DNA from: Actinomycetes bacterium
GTDB taxonomy: Bacteria > Actinomycetota > Thermoleophilia > RBG-16-64-13
Direction of reading: 5' to 3'
DNA: 64,000 bases
Assembly: GCA_024637095.1 (NCBI GenBank)
Contig: JAGXFV010000049.1
Location: 109,631-173,630 of the forward strand
Position numbers and translations under genes: made by a program. The notes below the pieces were generated by a model. It was not told where the DNA came from. It saw only the letters and a program-made list of their open reading frames with translations, and did not search any database. Positions 27,350-36,724 of this stretch are shown here, piece after piece. Numbering within the stretch: position 1 is the stretch's first letter; each line of letters begins with the position of its first letter.

Positions 27350-28702
27350 CTAGCCGTCCTCCTGCTGGGCACCGTTCGCACCGTTCGGCTCATACTCGGA
27401 GTCAGGCGCCGCACGCCCGGCCACCCGAGGCACCAGCAGAACCCGCGAGATGCGCATGCCGTCGACCTCCAGGATCTGCGCGTCGAAGTTCCCGATCTCC
27501 ACCCGATCGCCGATGCGCGGACGCCTCTGCAGACGCTCGAACACGCGGCCCCCGAGCGTGGGGAAGCCTTCCTCTTGTACCTCTAGGCCCAGCAGCTCCT
27601 CCAGTTCGTCCATCCGGGCGCTGCCGTCCACGGAGTAGCCGCCATCGTCGGTCTCCTGGACCATGGGGGCTTCGATGTCGAACTCGTCCTGCACCTCACC
27701 GATGAGTTCCTCGATGATGTCTTGAATAGTGATGATCCCGGCGGTGCCCCCGTGCTCGTCGACAACGATGGCAAGGGGTGTGCGCGTCGTCTGGAAGCGG
27801 AGCAGAGCGATCTCGATGCTGGTTGTCTCGGCAAGGAACCCGATCGGACGCAGCAAGGTGCGCACAGGCAGGCTGCGGTCAGCGCGGTACAGTTCCTTGA
27901 CGTGGACGTACCCCACGGTGTCATCCAGGTCTTCTTCAAAGACGGGGTAGCGGGTGTGGTTGGTATCGGCCACATGGTCGAGGGCCTCCTCGATGACCAT
28001 GTCCGCGGGCAAAGCCGCCATCTCGGTACGGGGCACCATGACGTCGGTCACGGCGCGCTCCCCCAAGTAGAGGGCACGTCGCATGATGGACTGTTCCACC
28101 TCGTCGATGTGTCCGCCCTCCTGGCTGGCGGCGATGATGGCGCGGAGCTCCTCTTCGGAATGGGCCAACTGAGCTTCGGTCGCCGGCTGAACCCGGAGGA
28201 GGCGAAGAAAACCAAGCGCCGCGGTGTTGAAGAGCCAGATCATCGGGACGAATATCCGGTAGAAAGCGCGTAGGGGCATGGATACCCAGAGGGAGACCTC
28301 TTCGGGTTTTTGGATCGCCAGTGACTTGGGAGCCAGCTCGCCCAGCACGATGTGCAGGAAGGTGATGATGGCAAAGGCTATGACTGCCGAGGCCGTGTGG
28401 GTCGCTGCGCTCGAGGTGAGCCCCAGCTGTTGCAGCGGAGGTTCGATCAGGTGAGACAGAGCCGGTTCGCCTACCCAGCCTAGTCCCAGGCTGGCCATGG
28501 TGATGCCGAGTTGGGTGGCCGAGAGATAGGCATCCAGATGGTCCACCAGATGCTTGGCCATCTTGGCCCGGCTTCCGCCATCCTCCGCCAGTTCATCGAG
28601 GCGGGTTCCGCGGACTTTGACGATGGCGAATTCGGCGGCAACGAAGAAACCGTTGACGAGTACCAGGCCGAATACGGCGAGGACGCCGAGGACGTCATTC
28701 AT
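27350..28702 (-). CDS. CNNM/hemolysin C family transporter (DUF21 + CBS pair + CorC_HlyC)
   Basis: LVNGFFVAAEFAIVKVR, EHGGTAGIITIQDIIEELIGEVQDEFD. Confidence 0.94.
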   Translation of the reverse strand: MNDVLGVLAVFGLVLVNGFFVAAEFAIVKVRGTRLDELAEDGGSRAKMAKHLVDHLDAYLSATQLGITMASLGLGWVGEPALSHLIEPPLQQLGLTSSAATHTASAVIAFAIITFLHIVLGELAPKSLAIQKPEEVSLWVSMPLRAFYRIFVPMIWLFNTAALGFLRLLRVQPATEAQLAHSEEELRAIIAASQEGGHIDEVEQSIMRRALYLGERAVTDVMVPRTEMAALPADMVIEEALDHVADTNHTRYPVFEEDLDDTVGYVHVKELYRADRSLPVRTLLRPIGFLAETTSIEIALLRFQTTRTPLAIVVDEHGGTAGIITIQDIIEELIGEVQDEFDIEAPMVQETDDGGYSVDGSARMDELEELLGLEVQEEGFPTLGGRVFERLQRRPRIGDRVEIGNFDAQILEVDGMRISRVLLVPRVAGRAAPDSEYEPNGANGAQQEDG

Positions 28703-28840
28703 CGCTCGGTCCTTTTCGTCCGGGGTTCGGCCTTATGTCGGCGGCTAGTTCGAGGGTCGTCAGACGTATCCATGCGTCGGCGAAAGAATAGCAAACCTCC
28801 GCGAGATGGGTGCCGGAGGAGTTTCCGCCCCGTATAAAGG

Positions 28841-28876
28841 GCGACTCGGGCGACTCGGGCGACTAGGGCAACTCGG
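28841..28876. repeat. 9-bp tandem repeat, 4 copies, intergenic
   Basis: GCGACTCGG GCGACTCGG GCGACTAGG GCAACTCGG. Confidence 0.9.
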
Positions 28877-28906
28877 GCAGGGTGGCCAGCGTCACCGGGT
28901 GGGGCG

Positions 28907-30562
28907 CTACTCCTGGAGTTCGGATAATCCAGGGCGGCCCAGCATGTCCCACGCGTGCAATCCCAGGGAGAGCGCGACTACGTCGTCCGTCCGGCTCAGG
29001 CTAACCCCCAGCAGGATTTCCATTCGGTCCAGGCGTTTGCCCAGGGTGTTGCGATGAACCGAGAGCGCGGCGGCCGTCCGGCTCCGGGACATATCCTTGG
29101 CCAGAAAGGTCTCCAGGGTCGTGAGCAGCCGGGCGCGGTGACGCTCGTCGTATTCGAGCGCTCCTCCGAGGGTCTGCCTCACGATCGAGCGTAGTTCCGC
29201 GGGCTGTTGTGTGACGAGCAGGCGGCCGGGCGGTTGGATGCGGTCAAAGGAGAGGACCTGGCGGAGCCCGCGCTTGCGCCCAAAAAGCAGCGCCTCCCGG
29301 GCCTCCCGCAATGCGGCGGAGGTACGTCCGGGGGATTCGAATGGTGCGGAAATGGCCGCGGTGAGTTTGACTCCGAGCACGCTTTCGGACCGAACCCGCA
29401 GGGCGGAGACGGTGCGCTCGGCCTCTGCCCAATCGGCCGACCGAAATTGAATGAGCGCGAGAACGGCGCCGCTCTTCGCCAGAGTCAGGTAGGGCAGCCC
29501 CTGATGGGCCAGAAAGACCTCGACGGACTCCACAAAAAGGGTCTTGGTGGCCTCGAGCTGCTCTTCGTCCGCCCGGCCCTGCCGCGCCACCCGGGCGGCT
29601 AAATCATCGGGATCGAGCAGCGCCAGCCGCAGCGGACTCGAGGGCGATAGGCCGTAATGCGCCAAGCGCTCGGCGAGTTCGCGGGGCGAGCCGCTCTCTG
29701 AGAGTAGATCGTCGAAGAGGGCGCTCCGCATGCGGTGCCGAAGCGCGAGGCTATCCCGCTCACGAAGGCGATCGAGGGTGAGCAGCTTTTTGGCGAAGGA
29801 GAGCGTGGTCTCGGCGAGTTCGTCCACCGGTTGGTTGGCGAATACGGCTGCCAAGGCCCGCTCCAGCCTTCCGGACAGCCAAACTCCCCGGTAGGAGACG
29901 CGATAACCGCTCAGTTGGAATACCGGTTGCGGCTCGCCGCGGGAGTGATGGCCTTTCAACGTCTCCCAGAGCTCTTCCCCGGCCCTGGCTCCCAAGCGGG
30001 CGCGCCCAGTGTGCTGGGCGACGACGCGGCCCTCCCCATCGAAGAGCAGCACCGTGGTATCCAGCAGCTTCCCCAGCCGCTCGATGAGCTCCCGCGGCCC
30101 TTGTTCGTCCAGCAGCAGGTCGAGCAGCGTGGCCTGCAGGGAGAGCGTCCGGCGGAGGCGGTAGGTGTCTTTGGAGGCGAGCGTGCCGTAGACGAAAGCG
30201 CTGATGCGCCGGAAGGGAACTTCGAAAGGGACGGTGAAAAGCGGGAAGTCCAACTCCTCGGCCCGCCTCACCATCGCGGGCGGTACTTCCGCCAGGTAGT
30301 GCCCAAGAGCGATCCCCAGCCCGGACATGTCGGTCGCCGACAGTCGGTCGAGGAGTCTGACCCCGAACTGCGTGTCGGGCGCGATATTCACCCCCACGGT
30401 CAGCAGGATGCTGCGGGGGCTCATCCAACGAGTCGGATCCTCCAGCTCCGAAAGGTGGATCCCCTCGACGGCCGATTCCAGTCGGCCCGGTACCAGCGGC
30501 GCGAGGTGGAATTCCGGTTCTGCCAGCAGATCACCTAGAGTCAGGCCCTGATCGTTTCGCAT
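28907..30562 (-). CDS. PucR-family transcriptional regulator
   Basis: N-terminal PucR domain; C-terminal LLTTLETFLAKDMSRSRTAAALSVHRNTLGKRLDRME HTH. Confidence 0.92.
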   Translation of the reverse strand: MRNDQGLTLGDLLAEPEFHLAPLVPGRLESAVEGIHLSELEDPTRWMSPRSILLTVGVNIAPDTQFGVRLLDRLSATDMSGLGIALGHYLAEVPPAMVRRAEELDFPLFTVPFEVPFRRISAFVYGTLASKDTYRLRRTLSLQATLLDLLLDEQGPRELIERLGKLLDTTVLLFDGEGRVVAQHTGRARLGARAGEELWETLKGHHSRGEPQPVFQLSGYRVSYRGVWLSGRLERALAAVFANQPVDELAETTLSFAKKLLTLDRLRERDSLALRHRMRSALFDDLLSESGSPRELAERLAHYGLSPSSPLRLALLDPDDLAARVARQGRADEEQLEATKTLFVESVEVFLAHQGLPYLTLAKSGAVLALIQFRSADWAEAERTVSALRVRSESVLGVKLTAAISAPFESPGRTSAALREAREALLFGRKRGLRQVLSFDRIQPPGRLLVTQQPAELRSIVRQTLGGALEYDERHRARLLTTLETFLAKDMSRSRTAAALSVHRNTLGKRLDRMEILLGVSLSRTDDVVALSLGLHAWDMLGRPGLSELQE

Positions 30563-30566
30563 GTGC

Positions 30567-30610
30567 AGATTGCCCAATCTGTAGACCGTCAAGTGTGCAC
30601 GATAACACTT
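30567..30610. promoter_or_regulatory. Two operator-like dyads in the divergent pucR/mmsA intergenic region
   Basis: AGATTG-N2-CAATCT (30567-30580) and AAGTGT-N8-ACACTT (30591-30610). Confidence 0.5.
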
Positions 30611-30684
30611 CGCCTCCCGCATGTGCGGTCGTAGGCTGGAGGAGAACCGCGGCCTGCCGGCGGGCACGACCAGGAGGAAGCATT

Positions 30685-32217
30685 GTGGAACAGTCGATAG
30701 TCCTGATTCCGGAGTACAAGGCCCACCACGGTACGTTGGCTAACTTCGTCGACGGCCGTTGGGTGGAATCGCAGTCTTCGCGCACCCTGGTCGTGGACAA
30801 TCCCGCGACCGGGCAGGAAATAGCAACGGTGCCGCTCTCGGACGCCGGCGAACTGGACCAGGCGGTGCGAGCGGCAGATCGGGCGTTCGTCGAGTGGAGG
30901 CGGGTGCCGCCCCAAGAGAGGGTGCAGCATCTCTATAAGCTCAAGACTCTGATCGAGGGGCGCTTTGAGGATCTGGCGCGGGTTGTCACCCAGGAGCACG
31001 GCAAGACCCTGGACGAGGCGAGAGGCTCCGTTCAACGGGGAGTCGATCATCTCGAGGTGGCCGCGGGAATGCCCTCGCTCATGATGGGCTACAACCTGGA
31101 GGACGGCGCCGGGCGGGGGATCGATGAGGAGATGATCCGCCAGCCTCTGGGTGTTTTCGCCTGCATCGCCCCCTTCAACTTCCCAATGATGGTGCCTTTC
31201 TGGTTTTGGCCCTACGCGGTCGCCTCGGGGAACACCTACATCGTCAAGCCCTCGGAGCAGGTTCCCATAGGCCAAAACCTCCTCTTCGAACTCATCGAGG
31301 AAGCCGGATTTCCAGCGGGGGTGATGAACCTGGTGAACGGCGACCGCGAGGTCGTCGAAGCTCTGCTGACCCACCCGATGATCCGCGGAGTCTCCTTTGT
31401 GGGGTCGACCAAAGTGGCCCGCATCGTCTACGAAACCTCGGCCAAGCACGGCAAGCGCGTGCAGGCGCAAGGAGGAGCGAAGAACCACCTGGTGGTGATG
31501 CCGGACGCCCTGATTGAGAAGGCCGCGGGCAACTGGGTCAATTCCATGTTCGGCTGCGCCGGAGAGCGGTGCCTGGCCGGAGCGACGCTGGTCTGCGTGG
31601 GCGACGAGGCCCACCGGAAGACCAAGGAGGCTTTCCTGGCGGCCGCCTCCCCGCTCACGGTCGGCTACGGGCTGGACGAGCGGGTGGATGTTGGTGCGGT
31701 AATCTCGCGGGCGGCCGTGGAGCGTATCCATTCCTACATAGAGAAGGGACTGGCGGAGGGCGCCGAACTCGTCCTCGATGGGAGGGATCCCGAGATCATC
31801 ACGCCTGGCTGTGAGGGTGGCTTCTTCGTGGGGCCCACGATCTTCGACAAGGTCACTCCAGACATGACCATCGCCCGAGAAGAGATCTTCGGACCGGTGG
31901 CCTGCATCATGCAGGTGGAAAATCTCGACCAGGCTCTCGAGATCATTGGCCGGAGCCCCTTCGGCAACGCGGCCAGCATCTACACGCAGGACGGATGGAC
32001 CGCGCGGCGCTTCAAGTACGAGGCGGACGCCGGTAACATCGGCATCAACGTGGGGGTGCCGGCGGCGATGGCATACTTCCCTTTCGCGGGGCGAAAGGAC
32101 TCCTTTTTTGGGGACCTGCACGGTCAGGGACGCGACGCCATCGATTTCTTCACGGACAAGAAGGTGGTGGTCAACCGTTGGATCTGGGACGGCAAGGCCG
32201 CGGGGACCTGGAGTTGA
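30685..32217 (+). CDS. mmsA: CoA-acylating methylmalonate-semialdehyde dehydrogenase family
   Basis: FNFPMMVPFWFWPYAVASGNTYIVKPSEQVP, GGAKNHLVVMPDA, FGCAGERCLAG; GTG after AGGAGGA. Confidence 0.92.
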   Translation: MEQSIVLIPEYKAHHGTLANFVDGRWVESQSSRTLVVDNPATGQEIATVPLSDAGELDQAVRAADRAFVEWRRVPPQERVQHLYKLKTLIEGRFEDLARVVTQEHGKTLDEARGSVQRGVDHLEVAAGMPSLMMGYNLEDGAGRGIDEEMIRQPLGVFACIAPFNFPMMVPFWFWPYAVASGNTYIVKPSEQVPIGQNLLFELIEEAGFPAGVMNLVNGDREVVEALLTHPMIRGVSFVGSTKVARIVYETSAKHGKRVQAQGGAKNHLVVMPDALIEKAAGNWVNSMFGCAGERCLAGATLVCVGDEAHRKTKEAFLAAASPLTVGYGLDERVDVGAVISRAAVERIHSYIEKGLAEGAELVLDGRDPEIITPGCEGGFFVGPTIFDKVTPDMTIAREEIFGPVACIMQVENLDQALEIIGRSPFGNAASIYTQDGWTARRFKYEADAGNIGINVGVPAAMAYFPFAGRKDSFFGDLHGQGRDAIDFFTDKKVVVNRWIWDGKAAGTWS

Positions 32218-32281
32218 GCATTCGGCGCCCCGAGTGGTGCACGCCCAAGGTATCTCGGAGAATTGAAAAAGGCTGGTGACG

Positions 32282-33601
32282 ATGAATCCGGTGGAAAGCC
32301 CCCCCCGACAGATGTCCGCGGACGAGATCCGGGCACTGCACGAAGAGTACATGCCGCCTGCCGTCGCCAACTACTACGAGCAGCCCCTGCCTCTGGTCAA
32401 GGGCCGCGGCATGTACCTGACCGACGCGGACGGCATCGAGTACCTCGACTTCTTCGGGGGGATCCTCACCGTAAGCGTGGGCCACTGCAATCCGGAGATC
32501 ACAGCGAAGGTAAATCGCCAGAACGAGACGCTGCAGCACGTCTCCACCCTTTATCCCACGCAGCCCCTGGTGGAGTTTGCGCGCAAGCTGGCCGAGATCA
32601 CGCCCGGGCCGCTGAAGAAATCCTTCTTCACCAGTTCGGGAACGGAGGCCAATGAGACTGCCGTGTTGATGGCCCGGCTGGCCACGAGACGCAGCGAGAT
32701 AATTACCCTGCGGCACGCCTATTCGGGCCGTTCCGAGGTGGCCATGAACCTGACGGCTCAGGCACCGTGGCGCAAGGCGGGCAGCACCTCGCCCGCAATC
32801 AAGCACGCACACAATGCCTACTGCTACCGCTGCAGCTTCGGTCAGACCTACCCCGCCTGCGATCTGCGTTGCGCCAAGGACCTGGAAGAACTGATCCAGA
32901 CAACCACCTCAGGTGAGCCGGCTGCCTTCATGGCCGAACCTATTCAGGGGGTCGGCGGCTTCGTCACTCCGCCCAAGGAGTTTTTTCAAGAAGTGGTCGG
33001 CATCATCCGTAAGTATGGTGGGCTCTTCATCTGTGACGAGGTGCAAACGGGCTTCGGCCGCACGGGCGACAGGTGGTTCGGCATCGAGCATTGGGACGTT
33101 CAGCCCGACCTGATGACTATGGCCAAGGGCATCGCCAACGGATTGCCCATGGGAGCCACCATCACGACACCCGAGGTGGCCGAAAGCTACACCGGCCTCT
33201 CCATCTCCACATTCGGCGGAAACCCGGTGAGTTCGGTGGGGGCGCTCGGCACCGTGGAGTACATAGAGGAGCACGATCTGAGGACCAACGCCCGGGTGCA
33301 GGGCCAGCGCCTGTACGAGGGCCTGCTGGTGCTCAAGGAGAAGTATCCGGTAATCGGCGACGTGCGCGGGATGGGCCTGATGCGCGCCCTCGAGTTGGTG
33401 CATCCGGATTCGGATGACGGCAAAGCCCCCAATGCCGAAGCGGTCGCGCGGGTGTTCGAGGAGACCCGCGCGCGGCAACTGCTGATCGGCAAGGGTGGCC
33501 TGATGAACAACGTCCTCCGGATCACGCCGCCCCTCATCGTTACCGCCGACGAGGTGGACACCGCCTTGGCCGTGCTCGGTCAGAGTTTGGCCGCCCTCTA
33601 G
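32282..33601 (+). CDS. Class III PLP-dependent aminotransferase
   Basis: FFTSSGTEANETAVLMAR, LFICDEVQTGFGRTG, MAKGIANGLPMGA. Confidence 0.94.
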   Translation: MNPVESPPRQMSADEIRALHEEYMPPAVANYYEQPLPLVKGRGMYLTDADGIEYLDFFGGILTVSVGHCNPEITAKVNRQNETLQHVSTLYPTQPLVEFARKLAEITPGPLKKSFFTSSGTEANETAVLMARLATRRSEIITLRHAYSGRSEVAMNLTAQAPWRKAGSTSPAIKHAHNAYCYRCSFGQTYPACDLRCAKDLEELIQTTTSGEPAAFMAEPIQGVGGFVTPPKEFFQEVVGIIRKYGGLFICDEVQTGFGRTGDRWFGIEHWDVQPDLMTMAKGIANGLPMGATITTPEVAESYTGLSISTFGGNPVSSVGALGTVEYIEEHDLRTNARVQGQRLYEGLLVLKEKYPVIGDVRGMGLMRALELVHPDSDDGKAPNAEAVARVFEETRARQLLIGKGGLMNNVLRITPPLIVTADEVDTALAVLGQSLAAL

Positions 33602-33654
33602 CCCTGGGCGAGCACGTCGCGAGCGTCAGGAACGAGGAGCTGCACGATCTGCGG

Positions 33655-34590
33655 GTGAAGGGGGAGCCCCGCCCCCTGGTGGGCTACGGGCTGGCCCTGC
33701 TCGCGGCTTTGCTCTGGGCCTTCTCGGGCAATCTGGGCAAGGTGGTGATGAACGGGGAGGTGCAGGCGCTGACCCTGGCTCAGGGGCGAACGCTGGTGGC
33801 TGCCTGCGGATTGGGCCTGTACGTGTGGGCGCGCGGGGACATGCGCATCCGCCTGGCGTCGGGCACCTGGCTATGGATCTTTGTCTTCGGGACCTTCCTT
33901 GGCCTCGTGCAGTTCTCTTATTTCGCGGCCATCGAGCGGATTCAGGTAGCCCCGGCGATCCTGCTGGAGTATCTGGCCCCCGCACTGGTGGTAGCTTTTG
34001 CCTGGGTGTTTCAGGGCCGTCGCCCGTCGCTGCGCACGGTTGCTGCTGTGATGACTGCCCTGCTCGGTTGCGCCCTGGTCGTGCGGGTTTTCGATCCCGG
34101 TTTTCTCGAGCTGTCTTTGCCCGGAATAGGCTTCGGGCTCATGGCGGCGCTTACCTTTGCCGCCTACATCCTGGTGGGCGAACACCTGCAAGAGGAGGTC
34201 CCGGTCGCGGAGCGCTTGTTCCTGGGCTTTGGCGTCGCCCTCCTGGTGCTGCTGCTCCTGCAGCCGCCCTGGCAATTGCCCGCCGCCGTATGGGAGCCAC
34301 GGGCCGTGGGCGGCATCGTCATGGTCGGTCTTTTTGGGACTTTGGCCCCGTTCTCCGCTTTCATGGCATCGCTGGGCTATCTGGACGCGGGTCGAGCGAC
34401 CACCGTCGCGACCATGGAGCCGGTGTTCGCGGGGGTGGTCGCCTTTTTCTGGCTGGGAGAGCGGCTCGGCCCGGTGCAGATCCTGGGTGGGCTCCTGGTG
34501 GTAGCCGCCGTCGTCATCCTGCAAAGGGAAGAGCATAGCCGGCCCGACGATCCCACGCTGGCGGTCTTCGACCCCGAAACCGTGGAGTGA
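33655..34590 (+). CDS. EamA/DMT-family transporter
   Basis: Ten hydrophobic segments; ALLAALLWAFSGNLGK; repeat with ATTVATMEPVFAGVVAFFWLGERL. Confidence 0.92.
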   Translation: MKGEPRPLVGYGLALLAALLWAFSGNLGKVVMNGEVQALTLAQGRTLVAACGLGLYVWARGDMRIRLASGTWLWIFVFGTFLGLVQFSYFAAIERIQVAPAILLEYLAPALVVAFAWVFQGRRPSLRTVAAVMTALLGCALVVRVFDPGFLELSLPGIGFGLMAALTFAAYILVGEHLQEEVPVAERLFLGFGVALLVLLLLQPPWQLPAAVWEPRAVGGIVMVGLFGTLAPFSAFMASLGYLDAGRATTVATMEPVFAGVVAFFWLGERLGPVQILGGLLVVAAVVILQREEHSRPDDPTLAVFDPETVE

Positions 34591-34703
34591 GCCGACTAGA
34601 TTTCGACCGCTGGTCGACATCGTTCCCCCGGGAGGCGTCTTTGGACTCAGACCGGATCCCCGCCCTGCGCCGGACCCCCTCGGGGAACTACAAGCTCACG
34701 GAG

Positions 34704-34739
34704 ATCTCTCGTTTCGACAAGATTTCTCGCTTCGACAAT
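34704..34739. repeat. 18-bp imperfect tandem repeat (15/18 identity) upstream of the Lrp-family regulator
   Basis: ATCTCTCGTTTCGACAAG / ATTTCTCGCTTCGACAAT. Confidence 0.85.
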
Positions 34740-34837
34740 CAGTTGGGTGATCATCTTCGGCATGTCCTGGATGGCGGCGCGTCATGAATAGTGACGATTA
34801 TATGGCGCAGAGTAACAATTCGTTCTAGACTGACGCT

Positions 34838-35365
34838 ATGGAGAAACGTATCGCATTTGGCTTGAGGGGTCCCCATCGCCGCCCGCCCGCGGATTCCGGT
34901 GGCAGTGACGGCTCCGGATCCGGGGCCATCGAACTCGACGCCACGGACCAGGCGATCATCGAGGCGCTGGGTGAGGACGCGCGAATGTCCTTCTCTGAGA
35001 TCGCCCGCCGGTTGGCGGTCTCGCCCGGCATGGTGCGCAAGCGATATCACCGTCTGGTCGGGGACGGGCTACTCCAGGTCCATGCCATCACCAATCCCCT
35101 GCTCACGGGGCGCAACGTCTGGGCGATGGTGGGGATCAAGGTGGAGGCCGGGCGGCTGCCGGAGGTGGCCGAGGAGATCGCCGCCTTTGAGGAGGTTGTC
35201 TACCTGATCATGGTGGCCGGCTCTCAGGACCTGATGGCCGAGGTCTTCGCCCGTGACCACGCCCACCTACTCGACTTCCTCTCCACTCGTCTGCAGAAAC
35301 TGGAAGCCGTGCGTGAGACCGAGGTGTGGATGAATCTGCGCATCGTCAAGGAGACCTATTTCTAG
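34838..35365 (+). CDS. Lrp/AsnC-family transcriptional regulator
   Basis: DQAIIEALGEDARMSFSEIARRLAVSPGMVRKRYHRLVGDGLL; ASNC_trans_reg C-terminus. Confidence 0.93.
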   Translation: MEKRIAFGLRGPHRRPPADSGGSDGSGSGAIELDATDQAIIEALGEDARMSFSEIARRLAVSPGMVRKRYHRLVGDGLLQVHAITNPLLTGRNVWAMVGIKVEAGRLPEVAEEIAAFEEVVYLIMVAGSQDLMAEVFARDHAHLLDFLSTRLQKLEAVRETEVWMNLRIVKETYF

Positions 35366-35427
35366 AGGAGCCCGCTCGGCTCGAGGCCGGGAAACGGGTG
35401 TCACCACGAGAAAGGGAGCGGAAGGAC

Positions 35428-36660
35428 ATGCACGTCTATCTACTGGGGCTTGGAGCTATCGGATTCGTGTTGGGACAGGATCTGGCCCAGAGCAAGGACT
35501 TCGAGCGGGTCACCCTGGCCGACTACAACCCCCACGCCATCGAGCGGGTGCAGGGTAGGCTGGGTATGCTGGACAAGGTGACCTGGCAACAGATCGACGC
35601 CGGCGACCGCGAAGCTTTGGTGGAGGCTTTTGCCGAGGCGGATCTGGTGATCAACGCCCTCGAGCCCAGCTTCAATATCAACGTGATGGAGGCCTGCCTG
35701 CGCTCCGGAACCAACTACATGGATATGGCTCAGGGCGGTCCCCGCTACCTCACGGGCGTACCTGACAGCTTCGAGTTTCTGGGCTGGAGCCGGCAGTTCG
35801 AGGATCTGGGCCTGCTGGGCATTCTGGGAATGGGCATGGATCCGGGGGTTACGAACGTCTTCGCTCGTTACGGGGCCGACCGCATGGACGAGGTCACCTA
35901 CATCGGGGTGCGGGACGGCGATAGCGGCGAGGTTGCCGGTATGGAGGGCAAGTTCTACACGCTCTGGAGCCCGTCCATCGCCATCGAGGAGTGCCTGCTC
36001 CCGGCCATGATCTGGGAGGACGGCGAGTACAAGCGCATCGGCACCTTCGAGGATCCGGAGATCTTCCCCTTCCCCGAGCCGGTGGGGCCGCAGAAGTGCT
36101 ACGTGGTCGATCACGAGGAGGCCAAGACCATTCCCACCTGGCTCCCCGGGATTCAGGAGAAGGGCCTGCGCCGCTGCGACTTCAAGTACTCTCTGGACGA
36201 CGACTTCGTCAACACTCTGAAGGTGCTGGGCAATCTCGGGCTGAACTCGCCCTTTCCTATCAACGTGAAGGGTCAGATGGTCGTGCCTCGCGACGTGGTG
36301 GTGGCTTTGATGCCGAACCCGGCCGAGGTCGAGGGCGTGGCCACGGGATGGGGGTTGATCGGCACACTACTCGAGGGCAAAGTGGGCGGCGAGGAGAAGA
36401 AGCTCTTCTACTACGTCAAGAACTCGTACGAGGCCTGTCGGGAGGAGTTCGGCTCTTCGGCGGTCGCCTACCAGACCGGCCGTCCGCCCGCCGCCATGGC
36501 CGAAGTCTTTGCCCGTGGTGAGCTCACGGTCGGGGGGAAAGCGGTCAGCGGTTGCTACCCCTGCGAAAGCTTCGATCCCGAGCCCATTGTCGAAAACCTG
36601 AAGGCGCACAACATCGTGATGGAGCTCGCCGACTTCACCGACCGGCTGGACGCCCGCTAG
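35428..36660 (+). CDS. Saccharopine dehydrogenase family oxidoreductase (lysine-6-dehydrogenase-like)
   Basis: LGLGAIGFVLGQDLAQ Rossmann motif; INALEPSFNINVMEACLRSGTNYMDMA; GMGMDPGVTNVFA. Confidence 0.85.
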   Translation: MHVYLLGLGAIGFVLGQDLAQSKDFERVTLADYNPHAIERVQGRLGMLDKVTWQQIDAGDREALVEAFAEADLVINALEPSFNINVMEACLRSGTNYMDMAQGGPRYLTGVPDSFEFLGWSRQFEDLGLLGILGMGMDPGVTNVFARYGADRMDEVTYIGVRDGDSGEVAGMEGKFYTLWSPSIAIEECLLPAMIWEDGEYKRIGTFEDPEIFPFPEPVGPQKCYVVDHEEAKTIPTWLPGIQEKGLRRCDFKYSLDDDFVNTLKVLGNLGLNSPFPINVKGQMVVPRDVVVALMPNPAEVEGVATGWGLIGTLLEGKVGGEEKKLFYYVKNSYEACREEFGSSAVAYQTGRPPAAMAEVFARGELTVGGKAVSGCYPCESFDPEPIVENLKAHNIVMELADFTDRLDAR

Positions 36661-36724
36661 TCACATTGGAGCGGGCGGGCGCCTTTGCACATTCGGTGCC
36701 CGTCGGTGCGGCGCCGGCCACTGG

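Noticed and set aside
27298-27705. GTG ORF with an apparent SD after otsA
   Set aside because: Mostly antisense to the CNNM gene 3' end; Arg/Pro/Ser-rich, typical frame-shadow composition
30589-32370. 593-aa - strand ORF
   Set aside because: Fully antisense to mmsA-type dehydrogenase with strong motifs; His/Gly/Asp-rich shadow frame
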